64,000 nucleotides of DNA from a virus. Below the pieces are notes generated by a model. The model was not told where the DNA came from, searched no databases, and saw only the letters and a program-made list of their open reading frames with translations. This document shows, piece by piece, positions 1-8,268 of this stretch. The stretch lies in the IMG/VR virus record IMGVR_UViG_3300046513_000221, positions 188,001-252,000 of that record; one strand, written 5' to 3'. How positions within the stretch are numbered: position 1 is the stretch's first letter; every line of letters starts with the position of its first letter. The position numbers and the translations under genes are program-made.

Positions 1-381
1 CACGATCGCCTTGCCGCGATCTCCTCGAAGATCAACTTCTACCACTTCGGTTTCGATCTGGACGTGGTTGACGGTCTGCAGTACACCAAATACAATTCGG
101 ACAAGAAGCAGCACTACCGCTGGCACACCGACAACTATATCGGTCGCGAGGGCTACCAGCGCAAGCTGTCCTGCACGCTGATGCTGACCGAACCTGACCA
201 GTACGAAGGCGGCGAGCTGCTGCTGAACACCAACGGCAATCAGGACCAGCCGGATTCCTTCAAGCCGAAGCGCGGCGACATCATCTTCTTCCGCTCGCAT
301 CTGCCGCATCAGGTATCTCCTGTCACCGCTGGCGAGCGCGTAAGCCTCGTGACGTGGTTCCTCGGTCCACGTACTCGCTAA
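1..381 (+). CDS. 2OG-Fe(II) oxygenase, prolyl 4-hydroxylase type (5' truncated)
   Basis: The frame is open from base 1, so the start lies outside the window; 126 codons are visible. The iron-binding motif H-T-D is in YRWHTDN (fragment residues 42 and 44). The distal histidine is in HQVSPVTAGER (about residue 103), followed by Arg about residue 113, the expected 2-oxoglutarate-binding Arg. This order is that of PKHD/P4H-type dioxygenases, which hydroxylate protein side chains using 2-oxoglutarate, O2 and Fe(II). The substrate is unknown. The tail fibre genes just downstream are plausible targets, but that is inference. Followed after 13 bases by the next gene, with AAGGAGAG as its ribosome binding site. 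Confidence 0.85.
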   Translation, partial: HDRLAAISSKINFYHFGFDLDVVDGLQYTKYNSDKKQHYRWHTDNYIGREGYQRKLSCTLMLTEPDQYEGGELLLNTNGNQDQPDSFKPKRGDIIFFRSHLPHQVSPVTAGERVSLVTWFLGPRTR

Positions 382-394
382 GAAGGAGAGCAGT

Positions 395-1162
395 ATGATT
401 CGCGAAATTATGGATCGTCTGGCCTTCATTGCGAAGCGCAACAAAGACGAAGACGCACCGATTATCGAGTTCCTGTGCGACCCGAACGACTGGGGCGTCC
501 TCCCCGAACCCGTACCGGCGATCAAAATGATTCCGGACTGGTTCAAGAAGATCAAGCCGAATGCGCCCGACAGCGCCGGTCGCGACCAGTTCAACGGCAA
601 GGTGATGACCGCCAAGAAGTGCATGCCACTGCTGGACGGCATGGCCGCTGGCTACATCATGCCACTATTCGGCGATCTGCATGTCACGACCAACGAGAAC
701 AACCGCATCATCAAGCTGCATAACAACATGTACGGTCATGCTGGCGACCTGCACTCGTTGGACCAGCTGGGCGGCAAGACCAGCCCGACCTATCCGGGTC
801 CGGCAGTGAAGTTCATCAACCGCTGGGTCATCAAGACCAAGCCGGGTTACTCGACATTGTTCATCCCACCGATGAACCACATCGAGAAGCGCTTCACCTG
901 TCTGGCCGCGATCGTGGACACCGACACGTATCCGAAGAAGGTCAACTTCCCGGCTGTGTGGCACGCTGCCGACTACGACGGCTTCGTCGAGGCCGGTACG
1001 CCGCTGGTGACCGCCATCCCCGTCCGTCGCGCCGATCTGGCTAAGGCAGGTATCATCCGCAAGATGACTCCAGCCGAGATGGCCGAGGAACATCGCATCG
1101 AGAAGTGCCAGCATGCGCAGTTGCACTACTACACCGACCATCTGCGGGAACCTCGCAAATGA
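395..1162 (+). CDS. Conserved protein of unknown function, paralogue of the next gene
   Basis: 255 residues, start ATG preceded by AAGGAGAG. The protein has no signal peptide or membrane segment. Recognisable blocks are IPDWFKKIKP near the N-terminus, W-x-I-K-T-K-PGYS in the middle, and EAGTPLVTAIPVRR near the end. The same blocks occur in the neighbouring protein (LPYWLKK, WCIFTAPGYS, PAGTPLLQVIPFKRE), so the two are paralogues. I recall similar proteins beside 2OG-Fe(II) oxygenases in other phages, but no function is known to me. It overlaps the next gene by ATGA, suggesting translational coupling. Confidence 0.85.
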   Translation: MIREIMDRLAFIAKRNKDEDAPIIEFLCDPNDWGVLPEPVPAIKMIPDWFKKIKPNAPDSAGRDQFNGKVMTAKKCMPLLDGMAAGYIMPLFGDLHVTTNENNRIIKLHNNMYGHAGDLHSLDQLGGKTSPTYPGPAVKFINRWVIKTKPGYSTLFIPPMNHIEKRFTCLAAIVDTDTYPKKVNFPAVWHAADYDGFVEAGTPLVTAIPVRRADLAKAGIIRKMTPAEMAEEHRIEKCQHAQLHYYTDHLREPRK

Positions 1163-1917
1163 GTATCCTCGACAGCCTGAAGAAGCTGGCGAAGGGGCTG
1201 AAGAAGCCCCACATCCGCTTCAAGTGCCACACAGGTGGCTACTACACGTCGCAGCCGGTGGTACTGGCACGATCGATTCTTCCCTACTGGCTGAAGAAGC
1301 AGATTCAGGCCAAGGAAGTGAAGTTCGTCCGGTGTCCGGGGATGCATGACCTTGCACAGCAGGGTTACCTCATCGTCGCACATGCAGACATTCACATCAA
1401 GGCCAACCGTCAGGTGACGCTGGTCGATGTACACGGCATTCCGGACAGCCTGAAGCCGCAGCCTATGGGCTACGATGTCGTGGACGGGCTTGCCCCGATC
1501 CGTGGCAACGTCGCAAAGAAAGTCACGAAGATCCCACTTCCGTGGTGCATCTTCACCGCTCCGGGTTATTCGGCTCACGTTCTCCCGGCGGTAAAGCACT
1601 CCCCATTCCTCGACAAGCTGTTCGTGTACGGAGGCGAGGTTGACTACGAGGGCTTCCACGTAGTCAACTTCATCTTCACCGCGATGGAGGAATGCGAGTT
1701 CACGATCCCTGCAGGAACCCCGCTGCTTCAGGTAATCCCCTTCAAGCGCGAGGACTTCCATGCCGAGGTCGGGAAGGCAACCGAGCTGGAACACGACCAG
1801 CATCGCTTCGCCTTCACATCCCGTGTGGTAGGTGCGTACCGTCGCATGTACCATGTCAAGAAACTTTTCACTATCAGGAACCAAAATGAGCGTGCTTTTC
1901 CACGTAAACAAAGCTGA
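1159..1917 (+). CDS. Conserved protein of unknown function, paralogue of the previous gene
   Basis: 252 residues from the ATG that overlaps the upstream stop (ATGA). An ATG-less extension upstream is unlikely because this overlap is the tightest coupling. It shares the block order of its neighbour: LPYWLKKQ, then CPGMHDL, WCIFTAPGYS and PAGTPLLQVIPFKRE. The C-terminus is lysine/arginine rich. The last 32 bases overlap the next gene's start. A beta-rich fold is likely from the residue pattern; no catalytic motif is obvious. Context (hydroxylase upstream, fibre chaperone downstream) suggests a virion or fibre-modification role, which is inference only. Confidence 0.8.
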   Translation: MSILDSLKKLAKGLKKPHIRFKCHTGGYYTSQPVVLARSILPYWLKKQIQAKEVKFVRCPGMHDLAQQGYLIVAHADIHIKANRQVTLVDVHGIPDSLKPQPMGYDVVDGLAPIRGNVAKKVTKIPLPWCIFTAPGYSAHVLPAVKHSPFLDKLFVYGGEVDYEGFHVVNFIFTAMEECEFTIPAGTPLLQVIPFKREDFHAEVGKATELEHDQHRFAFTSRVVGAYRRMYHVKKLFTIRNQNERAFPRKQS

Positions 1918-2335
1918 CAAGACCGTCTTCTTCGCAGGTCGTCAGCCAGAGACTGTCGGTACCACTATCACCGGCTTCAAGGACATGCCTTACGCGGAGA
2001 TCATGGATCTCGGCTATCTGGGTCTGCCCAACGAGGGCTTCCTGACCGAACAGGACGCACTGACCGCTGGCATCCCGGCGTCGGAAGTCCAGCGCATGAA
2101 GGATCTGGCCTACGAACTGGAGTGGACTCGCTTCAGCGAGCAGCGCGAGACGCTGATCACCGCCGTCCGCTGGCGCACCGACCGCCACAACGACGAAATC
2201 GCTCTGGACCGCGAGCCGAGCGAGGACATCACCCCTGTCCTGAACTACATTCAGGCACTGCGTGACCTGACCACGGCCTTCACCGATCCGTTCGAGATCG
2301 TGTGGCCGCAGGTACCGGCACTGCCGACCGCGTAA
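1886..2335 (+). CDS. Tail fibre assembly protein / tail chaperone
   Basis: 149 residues, start ATG at 1886 with AGGAACC upstream, inside the end of the previous gene. The C-terminal half carries the pattern of phage tail-fibre assembly chaperones: an R-x-x-L-I-T-A-V-R-W segment, then a spacer, then YIQALRDLTTAF and a final PFEIVWPQVP. In known members this domain ends in W-P-x-x-P. Such proteins help the distal fibre fold and trimerise. It is the first of a set of fibre genes and is followed by a strong terminator hairpin. Confidence 0.7.
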   Translation: MSVLFHVNKADKTVFFAGRQPETVGTTITGFKDMPYAEIMDLGYLGLPNEGFLTEQDALTAGIPASEVQRMKDLAYELEWTRFSEQRETLITAVRWRTDRHNDEIALDREPSEDITPVLNYIQALRDLTTAFTDPFEIVWPQVPALPTA

Positions 2336-2341
2336 TATGAT

Positions 2342-2382
2342 ACCCATTGGACGTTCATTCGTCCAATGGGTCTTCTTATTTG
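2342..2382 (+). terminator. Intrinsic terminator
   Basis: An 11-bp perfect stem (ACCCATTGGAC / GTCCAATGGGT) with an 8-base loop is followed by a T-rich tract. It lies 7 bases after the stop of the fibre assembly gene. Confidence 0.8.
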
Positions 2383-2412
2383 CCAACAGGGAAATAGAAT
2401 CCGCCCCAAACA

Positions 2413-2934
2413 ATGGAGGAAAAATTGGCTGATAAACAAGTGAAAATATTCGTAGTCTTTAACCATGACTACATTCTCGGTAAGCTCACAAAATTCTTCA
2501 CCGGCTGCTATGCATATCACGCCGGATTTGTGGTGTTGGAAAGCGATGCTATCTATGACATGGGATGGCTGTGGCGAAAGATCAAGTACAGCGGCAAGTA
2601 CACCGACAAGCAGATCGTACTGTTCGATTTACCGGAAGGTGTTATCTTGACCGAGCAGGATTTGCTGGATGAAGTGATCAAGGGTGTTGCTGAGTTCAGT
2701 AACAACCAATTCAGTAACAGCCTCTACGGCTTCATGGACTACGTCGGCTTCCTGCTGCGTCCGTTCTACCACCTCGTAGGCAAGCCAACCCGCAACTTCG
2801 GCGGTAAGATCTGCACCGAGAAGATGAATGATATCCTTGTGGCCCACGGCTGGAAGGATTCGCCGTTCAATGAGGAAGTGCCTAGCCCGTGTGACTACGT
2901 GCGAGCCTTCAACATAGCGGATCCAAGCAACTAA
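2413..2934 (+). CDS. Possible permuted papain-like (NlpC/P60, YiiX-type) hydrolase
   Basis: 173 residues. A His in YAYHAGFVV (residue 36) comes before a Cys in GGKICTEKMND (residue 134), with an aromatic Y-G-F-M-D-Y segment between. This His-then-Cys order is that of circularly permuted NlpC/P60 hydrolases (YiiX/DUF830 class), which cut peptidoglycan peptides or other amide bonds. The assignment is tentative. The start is ambiguous: GGAGG at 2415-2419 lies just downstream of the ATG and is spaced 5 bases from an in-frame TTG at 2425, so translation may begin at that TTG. Its place among fibre genes is consistent with a tail-associated or lysis role. Confidence 0.6.
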   Translation: MEEKLADKQVKIFVVFNHDYILGKLTKFFTGCYAYHAGFVVLESDAIYDMGWLWRKIKYSGKYTDKQIVLFDLPEGVILTEQDLLDEVIKGVAEFSNNQFSNSLYGFMDYVGFLLRPFYHLVGKPTRNFGGKICTEKMNDILVAHGWKDSPFNEEVPSPCDYVRAFNIADPSN

Positions 2935-2943
2935 GGAATCAAA

Positions 2944-3183
2944 ATGTACTCAAACGTAAAAATGAAGATGAGCGATGTACCGGGAAAGGTTCCAACTCTG
3001 GAAGACCTTGACTTCGGTGAGATCGCTATCAACACTAGCGATGGATTGATGTTCTTCCGTCGTCGCGACGTCAATGGCGTCGATACAATCGTGATCGTCG
3101 GAGGTGCCAATCGTGGTGCTTCCGGCGACCTCAACACGACGAGCGACTCGATGGTCGCTCTGATCTACACCGGTTTGCAATAA
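2944..3183 (+). CDS. Small tail fibre-like protein
   Basis: 79 residues. The N-terminus reads GKVPTLEDLDFGEIAINTSDG, followed by LMFFRRR and a hydrophobic IVIVGG. 'P-x-L-x-D-L-x-x-GE-x-A-I-N-T-x-D-G' is typical of the N-terminal modules of many phage fibres and receptor-binding proteins, where it precedes a longer fibre. Here it stands alone as a small gene directly before the long fibre. It may be a separated fibre adaptor domain. Confidence 0.6.
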   Translation: MYSNVKMKMSDVPGKVPTLEDLDFGEIAINTSDGLMFFRRRDVNGVDTIVIVGGANRGASGDLNTTSDSMVALIYTGLQ

Positions 3184-3196
3184 GAAAGGAATCAAT

Positions 3197-4825
3197 ATGG
3201 CACTCCCAACCACTATCGGTCAGGCCCGTAACGGCAACTTGACCGCGATGAAGGCTCAGATCTTGCAGATCGATCCTACCACTGCCGGTCCTACCGAGCT
3301 GGTCAATCAGGCATCCCTGATGGCTCTGTACGGTCGTATTCAAGACTCCCTCTTCATCGATCTCGGTGACCCGACTTCGCTTGGCGATATCTCCAGTGGC
3401 GACTTGTCGTCCTTCCTGTCGAATATTAATAGCCTCGCAGACTTCAACGCACGCCTGAGCGACCAGACATGGTGCAACCTGCTGACCGGCAACGTCGGAG
3501 CTATGGCTACCGTATCCGGTTCCGTTACCGCTGTGACTGCATTGATCGCTGCACCAAAGGCTCTTACCGCCGCTTTAGCATCTAACGTCGCAATGACTGC
3601 GCTTATGGCTTCCAACGTATCCGTTTCGGTATTCGTTGGATCGTCGTCAGCTATGTCTTCGCTTGCAGCTTCGGTCACCGCATCGAACGCGATGGTAGCA
3701 TCGGTTACCATGATGAATGCTGTTGCAACTTCTGCGGTCTCCCGTACCGCGATCGGCAACGGTAGCGTCCAAAATGCTGGTTTCACGGCTATTGCCGCCT
3801 CTTCAATGGCTCTAGCTAAGTACGCCATTGGTCAAGCCGCTAATGCGTCCGGCGTTACCGATCCTTCGGCGTATGCCGATCTGACGGCTGTAACTGCATT
3901 GAGTTCGAGCCAGCATACGACATTCGCAACTAGCTATAGCGCTATCTACACCGTTCTCTCTAACTCGGCAGTTGGTATGGCCGCGTTGGTTGCATCGGTG
4001 GGCTTCATCACTTACGCCGGATCTCTGAGTGTTGCAAACAGCGTTAACAACGCTATGACTGCCTCGCAGTACAAAGTGGGTGCGTATCTGGACAAGATTC
4101 GCACTCAGATCGGCGGAGTGGGTAGCAACGCGAACCTCGCGGCTGCGAACACTGTAGCTCAGATCTCGGCGCTTGCGGCGGCTGATCTTACTGCCCTCTT
4201 CAGTGTAACTCAGGCTCGCCTGAACGTTCTGATCTCAGTCAGTGCGATGACAACTTTAGCAGCATCCGCTAACGCGATGGCAGTTCTGACCGCCAATTCT
4301 TCCTACATGACCACTGTGTGGAGTGTGGTTTCTGCAGCAACCATCATGTTCCAGAATACTGCTTCTCGCCAAGCAATGTGGACCAACGATCTGGCTTCGC
4401 TTGCTACTCTGCAAGCAAATCCAGCCACGGTCCAAGCTCTAATCAGTGCTAACGTATTCTCCAAGTTCATCTCGACCACTATCCCTCAGAAGATGACTGC
4501 CACGGGAGTCAAGACGATCCTGATCCGTCGATTCTACGGTACGAACGCAGGTGCGAGCGGTGATGAGTACGAATACATCAGCTACAAAAAGACTGGTGAT
4601 GGCGTAACCACAGGTGTGGGTAACGGGGTCTTCTCTCCGGATGGAACCCGTGGTCTCGCCCCCGGCAATTTAAGCACCGGTACTGTCGCCGGTGTTTATA
4701 CCAGTAATGGTGTTCGCCCCATTACTGACGATACCAGTGCAAATTTCGTCGCAGCGGCAAACGGTCTGGAACGTACTTCGTGGGCATACGGCCAGAACAT
4801 GACTGTCTACTACATCGCAGCATAA
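3197..4825 (+). CDS. Tail fibre protein with Ala/Ser-rich repeats
   Basis: 542 residues, with AAGAAAGGAATCAAT before the ATG. Residues about 90-420 are built of short degenerate repeats of the kind A-M-x-A-L-x-A-S-x-V, extremely rich in Ala, Ser, Val, Thr and Met. This is common in long phage fibre shafts. The C-terminal 110 residues change composition (Gly, Tyr, Thr, Asn; blocks ILIRRFYGTNAGASGDEYEY and TSWAYGQNMTVYYIAA) and are the likely receptor-binding tip. It sits between a small fibre-like gene and a fibre-chaperone-like gene. Confidence 0.65.
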   Translation: MALPTTIGQARNGNLTAMKAQILQIDPTTAGPTELVNQASLMALYGRIQDSLFIDLGDPTSLGDISSGDLSSFLSNINSLADFNARLSDQTWCNLLTGNVGAMATVSGSVTAVTALIAAPKALTAALASNVAMTALMASNVSVSVFVGSSSAMSSLAASVTASNAMVASVTMMNAVATSAVSRTAIGNGSVQNAGFTAIAASSMALAKYAIGQAANASGVTDPSAYADLTAVTALSSSQHTTFATSYSAIYTVLSNSAVGMAALVASVGFITYAGSLSVANSVNNAMTASQYKVGAYLDKIRTQIGGVGSNANLAAANTVAQISALAAADLTALFSVTQARLNVLISVSAMTTLAASANAMAVLTANSSYMTTVWSVVSAATIMFQNTASRQAMWTNDLASLATLQANPATVQALISANVFSKFISTTIPQKMTATGVKTILIRRFYGTNAGASGDEYEYISYKKTGDGVTTGVGNGVFSPDGTRGLAPGNLSTGTVAGVYTSNGVRPITDDTSANFVAAANGLERTSWAYGQNMTVYYIAA

Positions 4826-4837
4826 CGAAAGAGAAAT

Positions 4838-5491
4838 ATGAAAATTGTAATCGACAAACTGACTAACAAAATCGTCGGTCTGACCTCCGCAGAGTTCGTT
4901 ACCGATGATCACAAGCTGATGGAATACCCTGCCAATTTCATCGAGTCCGAGCTGGATCTCTGGTACTTCGATGGTGAGAACTTGCTGCGTGACGCCAGTA
5001 AGGTACTGGTAATCGCCAAGGCGGAACGCAAGATCATCGTCAAGAAGGAAGCGGCGCAGCTGATTGCCGCCACTGACTGGAAGCTGTCGCGTGCCAAGGA
5101 ACGCCAGACTGCCGGGTGGGGATCCCTCGCCGAGATCGATGCGGTTCTGACCGAACGCGAGGCCATTCGTCGCTCCAGCGATATCGCAGAGCATGCCATC
5201 GATGCTCTGGAAACGGCATATCAGGCCGAGATGTTCCAGTGGAGTGTCACCGTCGCCGTCGCCGCCCCGAAGCGTCTGACCCACGTTGACTTCATGAAGC
5301 GCTTCTCCGACGACGAGATCGAGTCCGTTCTGGAAGCCGCCAAGACCAACGCGGCGTTGAACGCCTTCTGGGAGAAGTTCCGTCTGGCCGGTGACGTCAA
5401 CCTGCTGGATCCGATGACCATCGCCGGTGTTCAGGCTCTGGAGATCGCCACCATCCTGAATCCGGGACGTGCGGAAGAGATCCTCGCCTAA
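4838..5491 (+). CDS. Probable tail fibre chaperone / fibre-associated protein
   Basis: 217 residues, directly after the fibre gene. The middle (IAATDWKLSRAKERQ, then EREAIRRSSD) resembles tail-fibre assembly chaperones, which often have T-D-W followed by R-x-x-E-R. The C-terminal part (LTHVDFMKRFSDDEIESVL, then a helical DP-x-T-x-AGVQAL) resembles a small domain found at the end of phage tail proteins. The combination suggests a chaperone fused to a fibre-linked domain. It ends the plus-strand fibre unit; its stop is followed at once by a poly-A and terminator. Confidence 0.55.
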   Translation: MKIVIDKLTNKIVGLTSAEFVTDDHKLMEYPANFIESELDLWYFDGENLLRDASKVLVIAKAERKIIVKKEAAQLIAATDWKLSRAKERQTAGWGSLAEIDAVLTEREAIRRSSDIAEHAIDALETAYQAEMFQWSVTVAVAAPKRLTHVDFMKRFSDDEIESVLEAAKTNAALNAFWEKFRLAGDVNLLDPMTIAGVQALEIATILNPGRAEEILA

Positions 5492-5538
5492 AAAAAAAAG
5501 AACCCCTAGTGACCGTGAAGGCCACTAGGGGATTTCTT
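5491..5538. terminator. Bidirectional terminator
   Basis: Ten A residues, then stem CCCCTAGTG / CACTAGGGG, then a T-rich tract. It lies between convergent genes and can terminate in both directions. Confidence 0.8.
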
Positions 5539-5843
5539 TAGACTGCTGCATGGTTCGCTGAGCTTGTCAGTTCGAGCTGACCAGTACGGCAGTCGAGGTT
5601 GAGGTGGCTCTTCGCCATCTTTCTCATGACTCCGGGTTCCGTGTAACCGGTCTCCCAGATGGAAAGCGAATCGTAGAATACAAACGAGTTCGTCACATGA
5701 ACCACACGAATCGAGAACCCGACAGGCTTTGCCACTCGGGTTCCCCTATCTGTGCGGATAGGATAAGGATTTATGTACTCTTCGGGGAGTGGAGCACTGT
5801 AGGTGTCTCCGATCCTCGGCTCCCTACATCCGCATGGTTGCAT
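5538..5843 (-). CDS. Hypothetical protein
   Basis: 101 residues. The ATG is preceded by a strong ribosome binding site (CGGAGGGGCC), which fixes the start. The N-terminus has MQPCGC; the middle is rich in Pro and Tyr (PLPEEYINPYPIR), and there is a hydrophobic beta-like stretch VVHVTNSFVFYDSL. I do not recognise it. It is the last gene of the minus unit that begins with the Dda-like helicase. Upstream, a short 18-codon frame (with AGGAAG before its ATG) ends 11 bases before this start. Confidence 0.5.
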   Translation of the reverse strand: MQPCGCREPRIGDTYSAPLPEEYINPYPIRTDRGTRVAKPVGFSIRVVHVTNSFVFYDSLSIWETGYTEPGVMRKMAKSHLNLDCRTGQLELTSSANHAAV

Positions 5844-5948
5844 GGCCCCTCCGTTCAGGGTTTCCGAGCAGCCAGCGACGAGTTAGCGACGTGGTTCACG
5901 CCAAAAATCATATACTTCCTGCTGGTTGTAGTTGAGAAATGGTCCAGA

Positions 5949-7136
5949 CTAGTCTGGCCTCGCTAGGATCAGTTTTCTCTCGGCACGCGTGACGGCTGTG
6001 TAAAGCCATTTACGGTGTACCTTTCGATCTCTAGTCAGATGTTCCTCGATGATGATAGGCTTGTCGTATGAGCTACCTTGACTCTTGTGGCAGGAGATCG
6101 CCTCGGAGAAGTCCACCTTCAGCAGTCCGTGACTCTTCAGGTAATGGCGCTCCTCGTTGGCGTTGTTGAACGCCATGGAACCATCGAAGTAGAGCTTAAG
6201 ATCGATCGCGTTCGGGTTGTCAGTGCTACTGCCAGTGATCGTCGAGATCGGGATGCCGTCCGGACGGATGCAGCGATGCATCAGGCCGACCGAGTCCTTC
6301 AGCGCGAAGGTGTTCTGGTCCTCAGCGCTGGTCATCACCATGCCGTTGAACAGACCACGCTCGTGATCGTTCGCCAGAACCATGACGCGCTCACCCTCGC
6401 CGGGGTAGTTCTTGAACTTGAAGCCCTTCAACTTGCGCATCAGCTTGTTGAAGTAGTGACGCGTCTCGTTCTTACCTGTGATGATCTGGTCTGTCATCAT
6501 CAACAGGTCATCCGTCAGCTCCTCCTCGCGCACCACCAGAACACCGGCACCATACCTGCCGTAGCTGATATTCTTACCTAGCCTGATGTCGTGAGCGAGT
6601 CGGATGATCGGACTGTCCTCCGCCTGACGGTGGATCTTGATCAGAGCGGACTCCGCGTTCTCCATGAACTCCGCATCGCCATCGTCGCCGATAGGAGGCA
6701 GCTGACCGGAGTCGCCGACGTACAGTACCGGGACGCCAAAGCTCTCGATGTCCTGACGCATCGCCTTGGAGACCATCGAGGCCTCATCGACGATGATCAG
6801 GCTGTACAGATCGGCCACTTGGCTCTTGGAGCGACGGTTGAAGACGTAGTCTCCGTTCGGCAATTCCTCGGCCTCGTAGCAGAGGCTGTGGATGGTACCA
6901 GCCTGTGGAACACCCTTCTTGCGTAGTTCGCCAGCGGCCTTGTGGGTGTATGCCACGACCGCGATCTGTTTGTTGGTTCGGAAGTCGTCACACGCGATGA
7001 GAAACTTCATCAGCGCCGTCTTCCCGGTACCGGCGTAGCCCTTCAGCCTCCATGTAGGCTTGAGCTTGTCCGTGTACCACGTTCGTATCTCGAACAGAGC
7101 AATCTCTTGCTCCTGAGTTAAAACGATATCTGCCAT
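5949..7136 (-). CDS. SF1B DNA helicase, Dda/RecD2-like
   Basis: 395 residues. Helicase motifs in order: Q-motif region LTQEQEIAL; Walker A GYAGTGKT (residues 33-40); motif Ia VAYTHKAAGEL; DEAS (117-120); motif III GDSGQLPPI (141-149); motif IV with HRQAEDSPI; GERVMVLAND; motif V SCHKSQGSSYD; and motif VI YTAVTRAERKLIL. This is the layout of T4 Dda and RecD2, 5'-3' helicases that load at replication origins and strip proteins from DNA. Length is close to T4 Dda (439) but shorter. It is first in a minus-strand unit starting from the divergent promoter region at 7.14-7.25 kb. Confidence 0.95.
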   Translation of the reverse strand: MADIVLTQEQEIALFEIRTWYTDKLKPTWRLKGYAGTGKTALMKFLIACDDFRTNKQIAVVAYTHKAAGELRKKGVPQAGTIHSLCYEAEELPNGDYVFNRRSKSQVADLYSLIIVDEASMVSKAMRQDIESFGVPVLYVGDSGQLPPIGDDGDAEFMENAESALIKIHRQAEDSPIIRLAHDIRLGKNISYGRYGAGVLVVREEELTDDLLMMTDQIITGKNETRHYFNKLMRKLKGFKFKNYPGEGERVMVLANDHERGLFNGMVMTSAEDQNTFALKDSVGLMHRCIRPDGIPISTITGSSTDNPNAIDLKLYFDGSMAFNNANEERHYLKSHGLLKVDFSEAISCHKSQGSSYDKPIIIEEHLTRDRKVHRKWLYTAVTRAERKLILARPD

Positions 7137-7224
7137 TTAAGTTCTTTCACCAGTTGCTGGGTGTTGAATCCTCAATTCCTTCGACGCGCTGCGACCAGCG
7201 CCGGATGATTTTGTCGTCAACGTT

Positions 7225-7237
7225 TATATAATATATG
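7225..7237 (+). promoter_or_regulatory. AT-rich promoter-like motif TATATAATATATG
   Basis: TATAATATAT lies at 7227-7236, 20 bases before the spike gene ATG and inside the 120-base divergent gap after the helicase start. The same 10-mer recurs at other unit starts (9362, 51658, 61864). Confidence 0.5.
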
Positions 7238-7256
7238 TCCAAAACACGGTTACAAA

Positions 7257-8171
7257 ATGAGCCTAAAATCCATATCAGAAATCTCACGCGACGGTGTGAT
7301 GCGCGGCGTGGTCGTGAGTGTCAACGACCTCCAGCTTGAGGGCCGCGTGGCCCTCCACGTTCCGAAGATGGTCACCAAGTACGATCCGAAGAACGTACAG
7401 GTGCAGTCGCGTAAGAACTCCATCAACACCGACATCATCGCCAACGATGACTTCAAGGATCTTCTATCAGACTCCGTGGAGACGGTCAACTACATCTGGT
7501 TCCGCCCCCTCTTCCGGAGCAGCTTCATGGTGCCGTACGTCGGCATGACGGTACAGTGCTTCTTCGAGGACGGTGATCCAAACAAACCGTACTACTACCC
7601 GCACAACACGACGCTGAACGGCGAGGTCATCCCAATGACCAAGCTCAAAGCGACCGCCGACAAGTACGACGCGGCGACGAAGCCGCTCGTGCATGTGATG
7701 AACGAGTTCCAAGACGGTACCATTGTATACCACAACGAGAACAAGGCGAACAAGCGGTTCGCCGTCACGTTCCAGAACAACCACTCGTTCAGCATCAACG
7801 AGAACGAGAAGGAAAACAGCATTCAACTGATAACGGAGTCCGGCCACGAGCTGGTGCTGGATCAGAAGAATAAGCACATCACGGCCACGTCTGCCGGTCT
7901 GCACATGATCAAGATGGACGACGTGACTAGCACCATCACCGTCAAGACCACCGAGGGCCACACGGTCATCATGGACGATAAGGCAAGCTCGATCGTGGTG
8001 AAGACGATCAAGGGTCACACCATCAGCATGGATGATAAGGGAAAGAATATCCTCATCCAGACCACTGGCGGTCACAAGATCAACATGGACGACGGGGGCG
8101 CGACGATCACCGCCGAGGCAAGCTCCGGAGGCAAGGTGGTCATCGGCAACGGCAAAGTGATGATCAACTAG
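7257..8171 (+). CDS. Baseplate spike protein, T4 gp5 / VgrG-like
   Basis: 304 residues. The N-terminal about 110 residues have the gp5 OB-fold style (MRGVVVSVNDLQLEGRVALH and VPYVGMTVQCFFEDGDPNKP). From about residue 195 to the end there are five copies of a roughly 20-residue repeat of the form G-H-x-I-x-M-D-D-x6-I-x-V-x-T, the triple-stranded beta-helix of membrane-piercing spikes. No lysozyme domain is present, unlike T4 gp5. In the virion it would form the trimeric needle capped by the PAAR protein encoded at 25.3 kb. Preceded by the AT-rich promoter motif, followed by a strong terminator. Confidence 0.85.
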   Translation: MSLKSISEISRDGVMRGVVVSVNDLQLEGRVALHVPKMVTKYDPKNVQVQSRKNSINTDIIANDDFKDLLSDSVETVNYIWFRPLFRSSFMVPYVGMTVQCFFEDGDPNKPYYYPHNTTLNGEVIPMTKLKATADKYDAATKPLVHVMNEFQDGTIVYHNENKANKRFAVTFQNNHSFSINENEKENSIQLITESGHELVLDQKNKHITATSAGLHMIKMDDVTSTITVKTTEGHTVIMDDKASSIVVKTIKGHTISMDDKGKNILIQTTGGHKINMDDGGATITAEASSGGKVVIGNGKVMIN

Positions 8172-8173
8172 AA

Positions 8174-8226
8174 AAAAAAAAGATATCCCATAAGACCTCA
8201 TGAGGTCTTATGGGATGGTTCTTTCA
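8174..8226. terminator. Bidirectional terminator
   Basis: A-tract, then a 16-bp near-perfect palindrome (ATCCCATAAGACCTCA / TGAGGTCTTATGGGAT), then GGTTCTTTC. Lies between convergent genes. Confidence 0.85.
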
Positions 8227-8268
8227 CGACTGGGATCTATCGGTAATTCCTGTACCTTGCGGCAGGAG

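Noticed and set aside
3500-4400. Short repeats in the fibre gene considered as a DNA repeat array or CRISPR
   Set aside because: The repetition is in the protein only and is degenerate at DNA level; no constant-length direct repeats with unique spacers are seen.
5840-5948. A lipobox-like LVAGCS upstream of the 101-residue minus gene
   Set aside because: A TAA stop lies five codons before the Cys in that frame, and the preceding 18-codon frame is not hydrophobic, so no signal peptide is possible without a frameshift in the sequence.
8185-8216. The perfect 32-base palindrome considered as an operator or attachment site
   Set aside because: It follows a stop codon, is flanked by A- and T-runs and lies between convergent genes, so a bidirectional terminator explains it.
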